A stretch of 64,000 bases of DNA, taken from an uncultured Prochlorococcus sp. Lineage in GTDB: Bacteria; Cyanobacteriota; Cyanobacteriia; PCC-6307; Cyanobiaceae. A program made the translations under genes and the position numbers. The notes below the pieces were generated by a model that was not told the origin of the DNA, searched no databases, and saw only the letters and a list, made by a program, of their open reading frames with translations. The stretch is taken from assembly GCA_902564535.1 (NCBI GenBank), contig CACFBG010000002.1, forward strand, positions 1 to 64,000, written 5' to 3'. This document shows, piece by piece, positions 43,525 to 54,235 of this stretch (the first letter of the stretch is position 1; the number at the start of each line of letters is the position of its first letter).

Positions 43525-46131
43525 TTAAGGTACCAAATTAACTAATTTACCGGGTACTGTTATTATTCTTTTTGGATGTTTACCATCTAACCATTTTTTT
43601 GCAATATCAGAATTTACAACACTCTCTTCAATTTGTTCTTTAGTTGTTTCAGTTGGCATTGTAATTTTTCCTCTTACTTTTCCTTTTATCTGAATTATTA
43701 ATTCATAACTTTCTGAAATAAGGGCTTTTTCATCATAATTAGGCCAACAGCTTAAATGAACACTATCCTTTCCTCCAGCTCTTTCCCAGAGCTCTTCTGC
43801 TATATGTGGAGCAAATGGTGCTAATAGCCTTATAAATATAGAGAATGTCTCTTTTATAATTACATAACTGCATTTAGGAAATAATTCACTCATATTGTTT
43901 GATAAGATCATTAATTGGGAAATAGCTGTATTAAACTGTAAATTTTCGCCTAAATCCTCTGTAATACTTTTAATTGATTGATGTAGAACTCTTCTTAAAT
44001 CTTTTTCACTTGAATTTAAATTTATATCATTTACTTCATTTATATTGAATTCACTTAAATGTAATCTATTAATATAGCTTTCTGCTAATTTGTATATTCT
44101 ATTAATAAATCTAAACTGACCTTCAACATCTGCCTCATTCCACTCAAGATCTTTTTCTGGAGGTGCTTTAAATAGTATAAACATTCTTGCGGTATCAGCC
44201 CCATATTTTTCGATGACTTTATCTGGATCAACACCATTCCCTTTTGATTTAGACATTTTTTCATAAACAACCTCTAAGGATTCTCCAGTAGAAGGATCAA
44301 TCGCATTATTTAAATCGTCTATTTTATTTGATGGAATATACTTACCACTTATATTATTCTTAAATGTAAGCCCCTGTACCATTCCTTGAGTTAGTAATTT
44401 TTTAAACGGTTCTTTTATATTTATTAGTTCTTCTTTATATAATGCTTTAGTAAGAAATCTAGAATAAAGTAAATGTAGAATTGCGTGTTCAATTCCACCA
44501 ACATATTGATCTACTGGTAACCATTTATCAATCTTCTCTTTTAGAAAAGGTTGTTTACTATTATTTGAATCAGGATATCTAAGGAAATACCAGGATGAAC
44601 ACATAAAAGTGTCCATTGTATCTGTTTCTCTTTTTGCGTTGGCTCCGCAATTTGGACAATTAGTATTTATCCAATTTGGATCTAGCTTAAGAGATTTAGC
44701 TATTTCATTTTTTCTTTCAGTCTTAATCGTAGGTAGAGTGATAGGTAATTGATTATTAGGAACGGGAACTAAACCACAATCATTACATTTTATTATTGGA
44801 ATAGGACAGCCCCAATATCTTTGTCTAGATATCAACCAATCTCTTAATCTATATTGTATTTTACTTCTACCCCAGCCTTCTTTATATGCTTTCTCATTTA
44901 TTTTTATTTTAGCATTTTTATTTGTAACACCATTAAATTCAGCTGAATTAACCATTACTCCATCCTCAAGATATGGTTGATCTTTTGATTCTTTTTCTCC
45001 TTTTATAACATATTTTATTGATATATCATATTTTTTTGCAAAATCATAATCTCTTTGATCATGAGCGGGAACACCCATAACGGAACCTGTTCCATAGGTT
45101 TCAAGTACATAATCTGTTACCCAGATATCTACTAACTCTCCATTTGAAGGGTTAATTACCTTTAAATCTAATTTAATACCATTTTTTTTGATAAAATTAT
45201 TCTCTTTAGATTTAATTTCATTAGTTTCAATAAATTCTGCTATTTTTACTTGGTCTAATTTATTAGCTATTTGATTTATTAGTTTATTCCTTGGTGAAAT
45301 AGCTAAGTAAGTAACACCAAAAATTGTTTCTGGCCGAGTTGTATAAACTTTTAAATATTGACTTGAATGATTAAGGATTTTAAAATCAAATTCAGTACCC
45401 TTTGATTTACCTATCCAATTTATTTGCATTGTCTTAACTCTTTCAGGCCAATTCTTTAATTCTGATAAATCGTTTATTAGTTCATCAGCAAAGTCGGTAA
45501 TTCTTAAAAACCATTGTTTTAATTCTCTTTGTTCGACCTTAGCGCCTGACCGCCATGATTTGCCTTCACTATCTACTTGCTCATTTGCTAGTACAGTTTT
45601 ATCTATTGGATCCCAGTTAACATTAGCCTTTTTTTGATAGGCTATACCATTCTTAAAAAGTCTTAGAAATAAATATTGAGTCCATTTATAATAATTCTCA
45701 GAACAAGTTGTTATTTCTTTATCCCAATCAATCGATAAACCAAGTTTTCCTAATTGACTTTTCATGTGCAATATATTTTTTTTAGTCCATATATGAGGAT
45801 CTATCCCCCTCTCATTTGCAGCATTTTCAGCTGGTAGTCCAAAAGCGTCCCACCCTAAAGGATGAAGAACTGCATATCCTTGCATTTTTTTTTGACGTGC
45901 TATGACATCAGTAATTACATAATTTCGTACATGACCCATATGTAGGTTTCCAGAAGGATATGGGAACATCGATAGAGCGTAGAAGGTTTTTTGACCTTCC
46001 CCTGGATGGGTTGTTCTATACAAATTCTTCTTCTTCCAGGATTCCCGCCATTTAGACTCAACTGCCTTATGGTTATAAACCTCAGTACTGATAGGTGATG
46101 TCATGTTCTGTCTGAAATGATAATTTTTCAT
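43525..46131 (-). CDS. leuS: Leucyl-tRNA synthetase
   Basis: An 868-residue class-I synthetase. The HIGH-type motif is in [18 protein letters not shown]; the KMSKS motif is [15 protein letters not shown]. The editing (CP1) domain contains [17 protein letters not shown] and [16 protein letters not shown] zinc knuckle is seen with CNDCG and CPNCG flanking. The start at 46131 is favoured by GAAGGA 5 bases upstream, although the family-like sequence begins at the Met ten residues later ([11 protein letters not shown]). It diverges from dapF. Confidence 0.97.
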   Translation of the reverse strand: MKNYHFRQNMTSPISTEVYNHKAVESKWRESWKKKNLYRTTHPGEGQKTFYALSMFPYPSGNLHMGHVRNYVITDVIARQKKMQGYAVLHPLGWDAFGLPAENAANERGIDPHIWTKKNILHMKSQLGKLGLSIDWDKEITTCSENYYKWTQYLFLRLFKNGIAYQKKANVNWDPIDKTVLANEQVDSEGKSWRSGAKVEQRELKQWFLRITDFADELINDLSELKNWPERVKTMQINWIGKSKGTEFDFKILNHSSQYLKVYTTRPETIFGVTYLAISPRNKLINQIANKLDQVKIAEFIETNEIKSKENNFIKKNGIKLDLKVINPSNGELVDIWVTDYVLETYGTGSVMGVPAHDQRDYDFAKKYDISIKYVIKGEKESKDQPYLEDGVMVNSAEFNGVTNKNAKIKINEKAYKEGWGRSKIQYRLRDWLISRQRYWGCPIPIIKCNDCGLVPVPNNQLPITLPTIKTERKNEIAKSLKLDPNWINTNCPNCGANAKRETDTMDTFMCSSWYFLRYPDSNNSKQPFLKEKIDKWLPVDQYVGGIEHAILHLLYSRFLTKALYKEELINIKEPFKKLLTQGMVQGLTFKNNISGKYIPSNKIDDLNNAIDPSTGESLEVVYEKMSKSKGNGVDPDKVIEKYGADTARMFILFKAPPEKDLEWNEADVEGQFRFINRIYKLAESYINRLHLSEFNINEVNDINLNSSEKDLRRVLHQSIKSITEDLGENLQFNTAISQLMILSNNMSELFPKCSYVIIKETFSIFIRLLAPFAPHIAEELWERAGGKDSVHLSCWPNYDEKALISESYELIIQIKGKVRGKITMPTETTKEQIEESVVNSDIAKKWLDGKHPKRIITVPGKLVNLVP

Positions 46132-46242
46132 TTATCCTTCAATTTTATACTGTCATCTTTAAATTAGTTAAGTAGAATTTTAAATGAGTCAATATCAGAT
46201 TGTTAGGTCTGAAAGATCTCATTAATCAATTTAAAACTTCTA

Positions 46243-47130
46243 ATGTACAGCTTTTACAAATATCATGGTCTAGGCAATGACTTTATAATTTTCGATTGCT
46301 TAAGTAATTTATCTAAATTAATATCAGATTTAAATGATCCTGATCTATTAAAAAGAATTTGTAATCGAAATTTTGGAGTTGGAGCAGATGGAGTTATCTT
46401 TATATTACCCCCTAGGGTTAAAGGTGATGTATATATGAGAATTATAAATTCTGATTCATCAGAAGCTGAAATGTGTGGAAATGGTATTAGGTGTCTTGTC
46501 CGTTATTTATTTGATAATAACAAAATAAATCTAAATGAAGATATTGTTGTTGAAACATTAGCTGGCAATATAAAAGCTAAAATATCTAATGATCAATTAA
46601 TTTCTGTGGATATGGGTAGCCCAAACTTCGATCCTAATATTATTCCAACTACTTTAGAAGTTGGTAAATATGGAATTGCAGAAGGAACATTTAACATATC
46701 AAATTTTAAGTTAAAAGGCTACTCAGTTAGTATGGGAAATCCTCATTTAATAATTCCTGTATCAAATTTAGAGGATGTGGATCTTACAGATTGGGGTAAA
46801 ATTCTTGAAAATAATAATCTCTTTCCAAATAAAACTAATGTTCATTTTATGCAAGTAGAAAATAAAAGTTTAATAAAGGTTTTGGTATGGGAAAGAGGAG
46901 CTGGACCCACATTGGCATGTGGTACTGGTGCTTGCGCTTGCTTAGTAACTGCAAATATTATTGGGCTATCTAATAGTAAAGCTACAATTAAACTACCAGG
47001 AGGTGAATTGCTTATAGAATGGAAGAAAGAGAATAATTCTATTATAATGAATGGGCCAGCAGAGTTTATTTATAAAGCAACATTAGCTGAAGAATATCTA
47101 AGTAATATAAAGAAATTTATTATTTCCTAA
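46243..47130 (+). CDS. dapF: Diaminopimelate epimerase
   Basis: A 295-residue cofactor-independent epimerase converting LL- to meso-diaminopimelate for lysine and peptidoglycan synthesis. The two catalytic cysteines are present: about Cys78 in AEMCGNGIRCLVRYL and about Cys226 in PTLACGTGACACLV. The start MYSFYKYHGLGNDFIIFDCL is diagnostic. It lies upstream of the cysteine desulfurase gene on the same strand, with 28 bases between. Confidence 0.97.
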   Translation: MYSFYKYHGLGNDFIIFDCLSNLSKLISDLNDPDLLKRICNRNFGVGADGVIFILPPRVKGDVYMRIINSDSSEAEMCGNGIRCLVRYLFDNNKINLNEDIVVETLAGNIKAKISNDQLISVDMGSPNFDPNIIPTTLEVGKYGIAEGTFNISNFKLKGYSVSMGNPHLIIPVSNLEDVDLTDWGKILENNNLFPNKTNVHFMQVENKSLIKVLVWERGAGPTLACGTGACACLVTANIIGLSNSKATIKLPGGELLIEWKKENNSIIMNGPAEFIYKATLAEEYLSNIKKFIIS

Positions 47131-47158
47131 ATTAAATTACTTTAGCCTATTTATTATA

Positions 47159-48328
47159 ATGAAAAGTATTATTTATTTAGATGCGAGTTCTACCACACCA
47201 ATTACTAATGATGTAATTGAACTAATGGTTAGAGTTCAACAAGACTATTGGGGTAATCCATCAAATATTCATGCTATTGGTATTAAAGCATCACAATTAC
47301 TAGAGGATTGTAGAATGTCTATAGCTAGAATTCTTGATGCAGATTACGAGGATATAGTATTTACTTCTGGAGCAACAGAATCAATAAATACCTGTATTTT
47401 GGGATCAGCATTTACTATGGACCCTGCAAGAATTGTTATATCTTCAGTTGAACATCCAGCGGTATTAGCAGCTACAGATAGTTTAAAGAAACTAGGATGG
47501 GTAATAGATTATTGGCCTGTAGATAATAAGGGTAATATAGACTTAAATTTTATGGATAAGTTGTTAGATCATCCAACTAAAATAGTTTCAATTATTTGGG
47601 GACAAAGTGAAATTGGTACAATTCAGCCTATAGAGTTAATAGGAAAAGAGTGTTTAAAAAGAAATATTATATTTCACACAGATGCTTCACAATATATAAG
47701 TAATTGTCCAATTTCATGGAAGAATCTAACAGTTGATTATTTATCACTTTCAGCCCATAAATTTAGAGGTCCTAGAGGAATAGGTCTTTTGCTTAGAAAC
47801 AGTAAAAGACCTATAGAATTTTTTCCAATTATTAGGGGTGGAGGCCAGGAAGGTGGATTTAGAAGTGGTACTGAATCAGTACATTTAATAGCTGGTTTAG
47901 ATTTAGCATTAAAAAATTTATATAAATTTAAATTCAATAATAATAAACCACTTATAGAAAAAGATAATAATATTAAAGATCTAACTCTACAATTAAGGAA
48001 CAAAATTTCTTCCTTAAAAAATATTTATTTTACTGGAGATCCTTATAATAGACTATCCAATCATATTTCCTTGTTATTATCAGATGATCATAACAATCCT
48101 ATTAATAGTAGCTTTGTCGTTTTAGAATTATCAAAATTGGGAGTTTATGTTAGTAGCGGAAGTGCTTGTAACTCATCCTCTGTTAAAGGAAGCCATGTAC
48201 TTAAGGCAATAAATATTAATCCAAAATGGCATAAATCTGCATTGAGGCTAAGCTTAGGTGACTGGCTAACTAAGGATGAAATAAATATGGTACCGAATTT
48301 TTTAGAGCAAGTAATTAGTAATCTTTAA
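47159..48328 (+). CDS. Cysteine desulfurase, IscS/NifS type
   Basis: A 389-residue PLP-dependent enzyme that takes sulfur from cysteine for iron-sulfur clusters and other thio-cofactors. The PLP Lys is about residue 201 in LSLSAHKFRGPRGIG. The persulfide-forming Cys is about residue 337 in SSGSACNSSSVKGSHVL, on the mobile loop. The start YLDASSTTPITNDVIELM and TSGATESINTCILG are typical of the group-I (NifS/IscS) branch rather than SufS. No IscU, IscR or suf genes are adjacent. Confidence 0.94.
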   Translation: MKSIIYLDASSTTPITNDVIELMVRVQQDYWGNPSNIHAIGIKASQLLEDCRMSIARILDADYEDIVFTSGATESINTCILGSAFTMDPARIVISSVEHPAVLAATDSLKKLGWVIDYWPVDNKGNIDLNFMDKLLDHPTKIVSIIWGQSEIGTIQPIELIGKECLKRNIIFHTDASQYISNCPISWKNLTVDYLSLSAHKFRGPRGIGLLLRNSKRPIEFFPIIRGGGQEGGFRSGTESVHLIAGLDLALKNLYKFKFNNNKPLIEKDNNIKDLTLQLRNKISSLKNIYFTGDPYNRLSNHISLLLSDDHNNPINSSFVVLELSKLGVYVSSGSACNSSSVKGSHVLKAININPKWHKSALRLSLGDWLTKDEINMVPNFLEQVISNL

Positions 48329-48341
48329 TTGAGTAAGTAAA

Positions 48342-48974
48342 ATGAATCAAGTACTACCAGCTAATTTAGCAGAAGCTGAAAAGTTGATAACTAGTATAAT
48401 AAAAGATAATTTAGAAGATTTTAATTCTAAAAGATTAGCAATAAATCTAAGGTTTGAAGGATTAAGAATTTCACCTTTAGCTCTACGATTAGCTAATAAA
48501 TTATTATCCTTTGATATAAAAGTAAAATTACTATGGTCAGATGCTGGTTCGGTGGCATTGGCCAAAAGAGATATGCCTAACTTAGTAAATAATATTTTCT
48601 CATTTACTGATATAATTTCAGAAAAGATAAAGACATCAGAAGATGATCTTTTGATTGCTGTTTCACCACAGCCATTTGATTATGAACTATTTGAATTATT
48701 GCCAACCAAACACGATGGTAAAATAATAATGTTAAATGGTAAATTAGAAGATACTGCTGTTGGCATTGGAAGTATTGGTAGAGATAGAAGAAGATCCTTT
48801 ATAGGATCATGGGAATATATATATTCCTTAGAACCATTTAATAAATCAGCATTAATGAAATTATACCCTTTTGACTGGTCATTATTTAGGCTTGATGAAG
48901 ATGGTTATAGATATGTTGAGAGTTTTAAAGATAAACCAGATCAAGATCTAATATCAGAAACGTTGTTTTTCTAA
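48342..48974 (+). CDS. DUF1995 family protein
   Basis: A 210-residue protein of the DUF1995 family, found in cyanobacteria and chloroplasts. Segments seen are LPANLAEAEKLITSIIKD at the start, the central KRLAINLRFEGLRISPLALRLANKLL, and near the end IGSWEYIYSLEPFNKSALMKLYPFDWSLFRL. No membrane helix or signal is visible. The role is unknown to me. It follows the cysteine desulfurase gene by 13 bases, so co-transcription with it and dapF is likely. Confidence 0.85.
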   Translation: MNQVLPANLAEAEKLITSIIKDNLEDFNSKRLAINLRFEGLRISPLALRLANKLLSFDIKVKLLWSDAGSVALAKRDMPNLVNNIFSFTDIISEKIKTSEDDLLIAVSPQPFDYELFELLPTKHDGKIIMLNGKLEDTAVGIGSIGRDRRRSFIGSWEYIYSLEPFNKSALMKLYPFDWSLFRLDEDGYRYVESFKDKPDQDLISETLFF

Positions 48975-49022
48975 AAATTATTCTTCTAGCAATTAACTTT
49001 CATAATATTTGCTATTTATAAA

Positions 49023-50324
49023 ATGAACAATAAAAAAAAACAATCAAAAAATTTTAATCAATTAAAAATATTACTGATTTTTTTATTTTCTATTGAATTA
49101 ATTTCAGCATTAAAATTTAACAAAAGCCTAATTAAATCAATATACCTTTTTTCTTTAAACAATCCTATTACAAGTTCTAAATCACTAATAAAATCACAAA
49201 ATTGCCCAGATCTTGAAAATGCTATTAGAAGAATAATAGGACAAAATATATCCTCATGGAGTGTGAGTTATATTACGAATGGAGGAAAAGAAATAGTTTC
49301 GATTAATTCTAATATTCCAAGGATACCAGCCTCTAATCAAAAATTAATAACAACAGCCTACTCCTTAGATAAATTGGGACCAAATTTTAAATTAGAAACT
49401 TTATTGAAGAGAGACATTTTAGGCAATTATCACTTAAGTGGGACTGGAGATCCTGATTTTGGAAATTACCATATTAATAAAATTGTAAATAGAATTAATA
49501 AAGGATATATATTCAAATCAATCTTAGATAATTCAAATAAAACGATTTTATATCTTTATGAAGAACCTAAATTCAATTGGTGGCCAGACGATTGGAATCA
49601 TATAGATAAGAATGAGATCTACGGTGCACCAATAACCAGATTGGCTTTAAATGCAAATTCATCTAATACATCAATAAACAACCCACTATATTCTACTGTT
49701 GATAGTTTTAAAGGCTATACACATATTAATAGCAACATAATACTAAAAGTAAAAGATCAAAGAGATTTAAATTATAATATTTTTGATAGGAACATTCTTT
49801 CTATTAAATCGGCTTCCATGGGTTCTCTTTTAAGTTTAGCAAATTCTGAAAGTCATAATTTTACAGCAGAAGTATTACTTCGGAATGCACTTGGTAATTG
49901 GGATACATCAATTAATAAGGTAAAACTTACAGATTGGCTTATTTCGCAGAATATACCAATTAAAAATTTCTACATCAGTGATGGTAGTGGATTATCTAGA
50001 AGTAATAGAGTAACAAGTAGAGGTATTTCTCATCTACTATATAAAATGAAATCAAATAAATATTGGAAGCATTATTTATCCTCTATGTCTATTATTGGAA
50101 TTCGAGGCACACTTTCTGAATTCCCAGCATCTGGCATTTTAAAAACTAATTTTTTTGGTAAAAGTGGAACATTAACAGGAGTTAGATCACTTTCAGGTTA
50201 TATAAGAAAAACAAAAAACTTTTCAGTTGTTAGCATTTTGACTGAAAATATAGATAATCCAGACCCTATTATCTCAAAAGTCTTGAGCAATATATATTCA
50301 CAAAAATATTGTTTACAAAAATAA
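49023..50324 (+). CDS. dacB: D-alanyl-D-alanine carboxypeptidase/endopeptidase (PBP4)
   Basis: A 433-residue peptidase-S13 penicillin-binding protein that trims peptidoglycan crosslinks. The catalytic Ser104 and Lys107 are in PASNQKLITTAYSLD. The second motif is in ISDGSGLSRSNRVT (about 318-331) and the KSG motif is in FGKSGTLTGVRSLSGYI (about 379). An N-terminal hydrophobic segment (LLIFLFSIELISALKF) after a poly-Lys stretch is a signal peptide or anchor. It is on the compact side for PBP4, whose inserted domains are often longer. It abuts the convergent coiled-coil gene with zero bases between stops. Confidence 0.93.
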   Translation: MNNKKKQSKNFNQLKILLIFLFSIELISALKFNKSLIKSIYLFSLNNPITSSKSLIKSQNCPDLENAIRRIIGQNISSWSVSYITNGGKEIVSINSNIPRIPASNQKLITTAYSLDKLGPNFKLETLLKRDILGNYHLSGTGDPDFGNYHINKIVNRINKGYIFKSILDNSNKTILYLYEEPKFNWWPDDWNHIDKNEIYGAPITRLALNANSSNTSINNPLYSTVDSFKGYTHINSNIILKVKDQRDLNYNIFDRNILSIKSASMGSLLSLANSESHNFTAEVLLRNALGNWDTSINKVKLTDWLISQNIPIKNFYISDGSGLSRSNRVTSRGISHLLYKMKSNKYWKHYLSSMSIIGIRGTLSEFPASGILKTNFFGKSGTLTGVRSLSGYIRKTKNFSVVSILTENIDNPDPIISKVLSNIYSQKYCLQK

Positions 50325-51173
50325 CTATTGATCTTCTGAATTTCCCTTTCTATGAATTTTATTTTTGGGTATTTTCAGTTTATCCCTACCATTTTGTAAT
50401 TCTGTACCAATAGATTTTACAGTTGAAAATAATTTAGAGAGAGTTAAATTAGCATATTTATATGCTTCTTCAGATAAATAAGACGAATCCTTATTTGCTT
50501 TTACAACTAATTTTTCACAATAAATATTAGTTTGTTCTATTCTATTATTGCAAAGTAATTTAGTATGTTCTATATTTTTATTTATTTCTTTTGTAATTGA
50601 TTCTTTTTTTATCTGCAATGAGTTAACTTCTTCATTCAACTTTGAATATTCTTCTTGCAATTGCTTTTTAATTCTATTATGTTGCATAATAAGATCTTTT
50701 TGTATAATACTTCCTTTATCTTCTAACTCTTTTATTAACTTTAATTGTTTCTCTTGATAATTTCTCTCTAGTTTATCCGTTCTATATTTATTATCTTCAT
50801 TAATTTTGTTTCTAATTTTCTCTGCTTTATCAATCATATCCTTACATTTTCTTTTTGTTTCTATTTTTAGAACTTCTATTTGTTTTTGTGCTTCTCTAGT
50901 TATTTCATTCCTACTTAACAGGTTTCTTCTAGTTAACTCAGCCATTTTTATGATTTTCTCCGATTCTCTCTTTGCTTGGTCTATATACTTATTGTTATTT
51001 TTGTGCATATCCCTTGCAAGTATAAGATCCTTAGGGATTGAATCCCTAAGTTGATCTATTACTTGCATTGCTTCTTGTTCATCAACCAATCTATCTGCTG
51101 TAAATGGTATACGCCTTCCATCTAGAATTAATTCCTCTATAAGATCAATCTGCTCTAAAGATCGCATTGGCAT
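50325..51173 (-). CDS. Coiled-coil protein, DivIVA/AtpF-like
   Basis: A 282-residue protein. The N-terminal globular lead (SLEQIDLIEELILDGRRIPFTADRLVDEQEAM) is the hallmark of a cyanobacterial family usually annotated as DivIVA-like or as an ATP-synthase-B-like coiled coil. Residues about 50-250 are one long, highly charged coiled coil (KRESEKIIKMAELTRRN, QEKQLKLIKELEDKG). The tail is basic. By analogy it may scaffold cell division or envelope complexes. It lies between dacB (peptidoglycan) and coaD, which fits an envelope role weakly. Confidence 0.75.
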   Translation of the reverse strand: MPMRSLEQIDLIEELILDGRRIPFTADRLVDEQEAMQVIDQLRDSIPKDLILARDMHKNNNKYIDQAKRESEKIIKMAELTRRNLLSRNEITREAQKQIEVLKIETKRKCKDMIDKAEKIRNKINEDNKYRTDKLERNYQEKQLKLIKELEDKGSIIQKDLIMQHNRIKKQLQEEYSKLNEEVNSLQIKKESITKEINKNIEHTKLLCNNRIEQTNIYCEKLVVKANKDSSYLSEEAYKYANLTLSKLFSTVKSIGTELQNGRDKLKIPKNKIHRKGNSEDQ

Positions 51174-51200
51174 TTTGAGTCTATGATTATTATAGTTAGA

Positions 51201-51674
51201 TTATTCAAAAAGTTTCTGAAGATCTTTAGATATTATTTCGGGAACCATATGTGAAGTTTCTCCTCCAAATCGGGCAACTTCTTTAACTACAGAACTGCTA
51301 AGAAAACTATGATGTGCCTGTGTGGCTAGAAATATAGTTTCTAAATCACCATCTAATGTTCTATTTGTGTGAGCTATTTGCAATTCATATTCAAAGTCAC
51401 TAAGGGCTCTTAAACCTCTCAGGATTACATTGACTTGTTCATCTTTAGCACATTTGACTGTTAAGCCAGTAAAACTAATAATTTTAATATCCTTAATGTG
51501 TTTCGTAGCAATTCTAATTTGTTGAAGTCTTCGTTCTAATGAAAAGGCCGCTATTTTTGCTGGATTTTCCAAAACGGCTACAACAACCTCACCAAATAAA
51601 TCACTAGCTCTCATGATGAGATCTAAATGCCCATTCGTAAGAGGATCAAAACTGCCAGGATATAAAACTTTCAT
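51201..51674 (-). CDS. coaD: Phosphopantetheine adenylyltransferase
   Basis: A 157-residue nucleotidyltransferase that makes dephospho-CoA from 4'-phosphopantetheine and ATP. The motif TNGH, the family form of HxGH, is at residues 13-16 in [16 protein letters not shown]. The second motif is in [15 protein letters not shown]. Central [20 protein letters not shown] is highly conserved. It is transcribed ahead of the coiled-coil gene, 27 bases apart. Confidence 0.97.
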   Translation of the reverse strand: MKVLYPGSFDPLTNGHLDLIMRASDLFGEVVVAVLENPAKIAAFSLERRLQQIRIATKHIKDIKIISFTGLTVKCAKDEQVNVILRGLRALSDFEYELQIAHTNRTLDGDLETIFLATQAHHSFLSSSVVKEVARFGGETSHMVPEIISKDLQKLFE

Positions 51675-51740
51675 AATATCTAAATATTACTACTATTATT
51701 TATAGATCATATTAGAGTTAAGGAAGAATAAAGCTACAAA

Positions 51741-52223
51741 ATGACTTTAGATCAAGATTCTAAGAAAACTCTACTTCGAAAAATTCCCCATGGACTATTC
51801 ATCTGTGGAACTGCCGAAGGAAATACAATTAATGGTTTTACTGCTAGTTGGGTAACACAAGGATCATTTGACCCTCCACTGGTTGTTATGTCAGTTAGGG
51901 CAGATGGAGCAAGTCATGAAATCATAATTAGAACGAAAAAGTTTTCCCTCAATTTTCTTAGAGCTGATCAAAAGGACTTAGCCGCTATCTTTTTTAAACC
52001 TCAACAAGGACTAGGAGGACGTTTTGATTCTACCAATTATGAATTAGGTAAATTAGGAATGCCATTATTAACTAATTGTATAGGAGGTATTGAATGTGAA
52101 TTAGTTGGTAATATTTCAAAAGGAGATCATTCTGTAATGGTTGGGGAAGTTAAAACAGCTGTTCTTATTAATGACATGGAAGCATTAAATTTATCCTCTA
52201 CAGGTTGGAATTATGGAGGTTAA
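51741..52223 (+). CDS. Flavin-reductase-like FMN-binding protein
   Basis: A 160-residue protein of the flavin-reductase split-barrel fold. It shows RKIPHGLFICGTAEGNTINGFTASWVTQGSFDPPLVVMSV near the start and FSLNFLRADQKDLAAIFF in the middle. It resembles the C-terminal flavin-reductase module of cyanobacterial flavodiiron proteins but stands alone here without the diiron and flavodoxin modules. It might reduce flavin with NAD(P)H or bind FMN in another role. It is followed after 21 bases by uvrC on the same strand. Confidence 0.88.
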   Translation: MTLDQDSKKTLLRKIPHGLFICGTAEGNTINGFTASWVTQGSFDPPLVVMSVRADGASHEIIIRTKKFSLNFLRADQKDLAAIFFKPQQGLGGRFDSTNYELGKLGMPLLTNCIGGIECELVGNISKGDHSVMVGEVKTAVLINDMEALNLSSTGWNYGG

Positions 52224-52244
52224 AATCCTAATTAAAGTATTCTG

Positions 52245-54197
52245 ATGATAATTATAAACAAACAGGATAATTTAGATTATAATAACTTGATAGATTTACA
52301 ATTCTCATTACAATTATCAAATATACCTAAAGAACCAGGAGTTTATCTATTCAAGGATAAATCTGATAATCTGTTATATGTAGGTAAATCTAAAAATCTT
52401 AAAAATAGAATAAGAAGTTACTTTAGGGATAAAAATTCTGTTTCACCTAGAATTAATTTAATGGTCAGACAGATTAAAGATCTAGAAATTATTGTTACAG
52501 ATACTGAAGCAGAGGCTTTAACTCTTGAATCTAATTTAATTAAGGAAAAGCAACCACATTTTAATATTCTTCTTAAGGATGATAAAAAATACCCATATGT
52601 ATGTATAACTTGGAGTGAAAAATATCCGCGTATTTATATAACTAGAAGGCGTAGAAATAGGAACCATATTGATAGGTATTATGGTCCATATGTAGATGTA
52701 AATCTTATACGTAATACTCTTTATTTAGTAAAAAAGGTTTTCCCAATACGTCAAAGAAATATTCCTTTGTATAAAGATAGAACTTGTCTGAATTATTCAA
52801 TAGGCAGATGCCCGGGCGTATGTCAAGAACTTGTTACTCCAGAAGAATATAAATCTATTATATTAAAAATAGCTATGATATTTCAAGGTCGTGTAGAAGA
52901 ACTGAAAGATTTGTTAAGTCTACAGATGAATAAATTTTCTGAGAATTTAGATTACGAAAGAGCCGCAAAGGTAAGGGATCAAATAGTTAGTTTAGATAAT
53001 CTAAACCAAAATCAAAATAATAATCAAAAGATGATAATACCTAATTCATCTATAAATAGGGATGTAATAGCACTTTCTAAGGATAATAATATTGCTTGTA
53101 TTCAATTATTTCAAATGAGAGCTGGTAAATTAGTTGGTCGAATTGGATTTACTGATGATGCTAAGGAGATAGATTCAAGTCTTATTATTCAGAAAGTTAT
53201 TGAGGACTATTATGCTAGGGTTGATCCAATAGAGATTCCAAAAGAAATTCTTATCCAACATGATTTTCCGCAATTAGATTTAATAACTGATTGGATTTGT
53301 GAATTAAAATCATCAAAGGTAAGTATTATAAAACCTAAACAAGGTTTGAAAAAAAGTTTAATTAATCTAGTTGAAAAAAATGCTATAATAGAATTAGAAA
53401 GAATAAAAAATAAAAATAAACTCAATTCTGATGCTTTAGATGATCTCTCTGAATTATTAGATATATCAGAACCCGTTAGACGTATTGAAGCATATGATAT
53501 TAGTCATATACAGGGAACAAATGTAGTAGGTTCACAAGTTGTCTTTATTGATGGAATACCAGCTAAGCAACATTATAGAATTTATAAAATCAAAAGTAAC
53601 AGTATTTCTGCAGGTCATAGTGATGATTATATGGCATTAGCTGAGGTTATTAGAAGAAGATTTAGGAAATGGTCTCAAGCTAAAAAATCCGGTCTTGATA
53701 TTATTGAAATAAATAAAAATAATAATTCAACATTGCATACACAGGGTCTAAATGATTGGCCAAATCTAATTTTAATAGATGGAGGTAAAGGCCAATTATC
53801 AACAGTTATTAAAGTATTGAAGTCTCTTGATTTGGAAAATGAGGTTAAAGTATGTTCCTTATCAAAAAAAAATGAAGATTTATTTATACCTAATTTTAAA
53901 GACCCAGTTGATTCTCAAAAAGAACAACCAGCTCTTAAATTACTAAGAAATTTGCGTGATGAGGCACATAGATTTGCTGTTAGCCATCATAGAAAAATTC
54001 GTAATACTAAAATGAAGAGATCTCGACTTAGTGATATTCCTGGAGTTGGCCCTATTATGATTAAAGAATTACTTAACCATTTTAGATCGATTGATGCTAT
54101 ACAAATAGCTACTATTAATGAAATTTGTAAGGTTAATGGAATGGGAAATAAGAAGGCAGAATTAATTTGGAAGTATTTTCATGATAGTGAATTATAA
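52245..54197 (+). CDS. uvrC: Excinuclease ABC subunit C
   Basis: A 650-residue UvrC nuclease, making the two incisions in nucleotide excision repair. The N-terminal GIY-YIG-type domain reads EPGVYLFKDKSDNLLYVGKSKNLKNRIRSYF, with Tyr and Arg/Glu catalytic residues in place. A UVR domain follows (NLDYERAAKVRDQI), then the RNase-H-like 5' nuclease with RIEAYDISHIQG and NLILIDGGKGQL. The C-terminal helix-hairpin-helix repeats DIPGVGPIMIKELL and KVNGMGNKKAELIW bind DNA. It is about the usual length for cyanobacteria. Confidence 0.97.
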   Translation: MIIINKQDNLDYNNLIDLQFSLQLSNIPKEPGVYLFKDKSDNLLYVGKSKNLKNRIRSYFRDKNSVSPRINLMVRQIKDLEIIVTDTEAEALTLESNLIKEKQPHFNILLKDDKKYPYVCITWSEKYPRIYITRRRRNRNHIDRYYGPYVDVNLIRNTLYLVKKVFPIRQRNIPLYKDRTCLNYSIGRCPGVCQELVTPEEYKSIILKIAMIFQGRVEELKDLLSLQMNKFSENLDYERAAKVRDQIVSLDNLNQNQNNNQKMIIPNSSINRDVIALSKDNNIACIQLFQMRAGKLVGRIGFTDDAKEIDSSLIIQKVIEDYYARVDPIEIPKEILIQHDFPQLDLITDWICELKSSKVSIIKPKQGLKKSLINLVEKNAIIELERIKNKNKLNSDALDDLSELLDISEPVRRIEAYDISHIQGTNVVGSQVVFIDGIPAKQHYRIYKIKSNSISAGHSDDYMALAEVIRRRFRKWSQAKKSGLDIIEINKNNNSTLHTQGLNDWPNLILIDGGKGQLSTVIKVLKSLDLENEVKVCSLSKKNEDLFIPNFKDPVDSQKEQPALKLLRNLRDEAHRFAVSHHRKIRNTKMKRSRLSDIPGVGPIMIKELLNHFRSIDAIQIATINEICKVNGMGNKKAELIWKYFHDSEL

Positions 54198-54235
54198 ATC
54201 AATATATTCTTATCTTCTACTATTGAAAATACAAA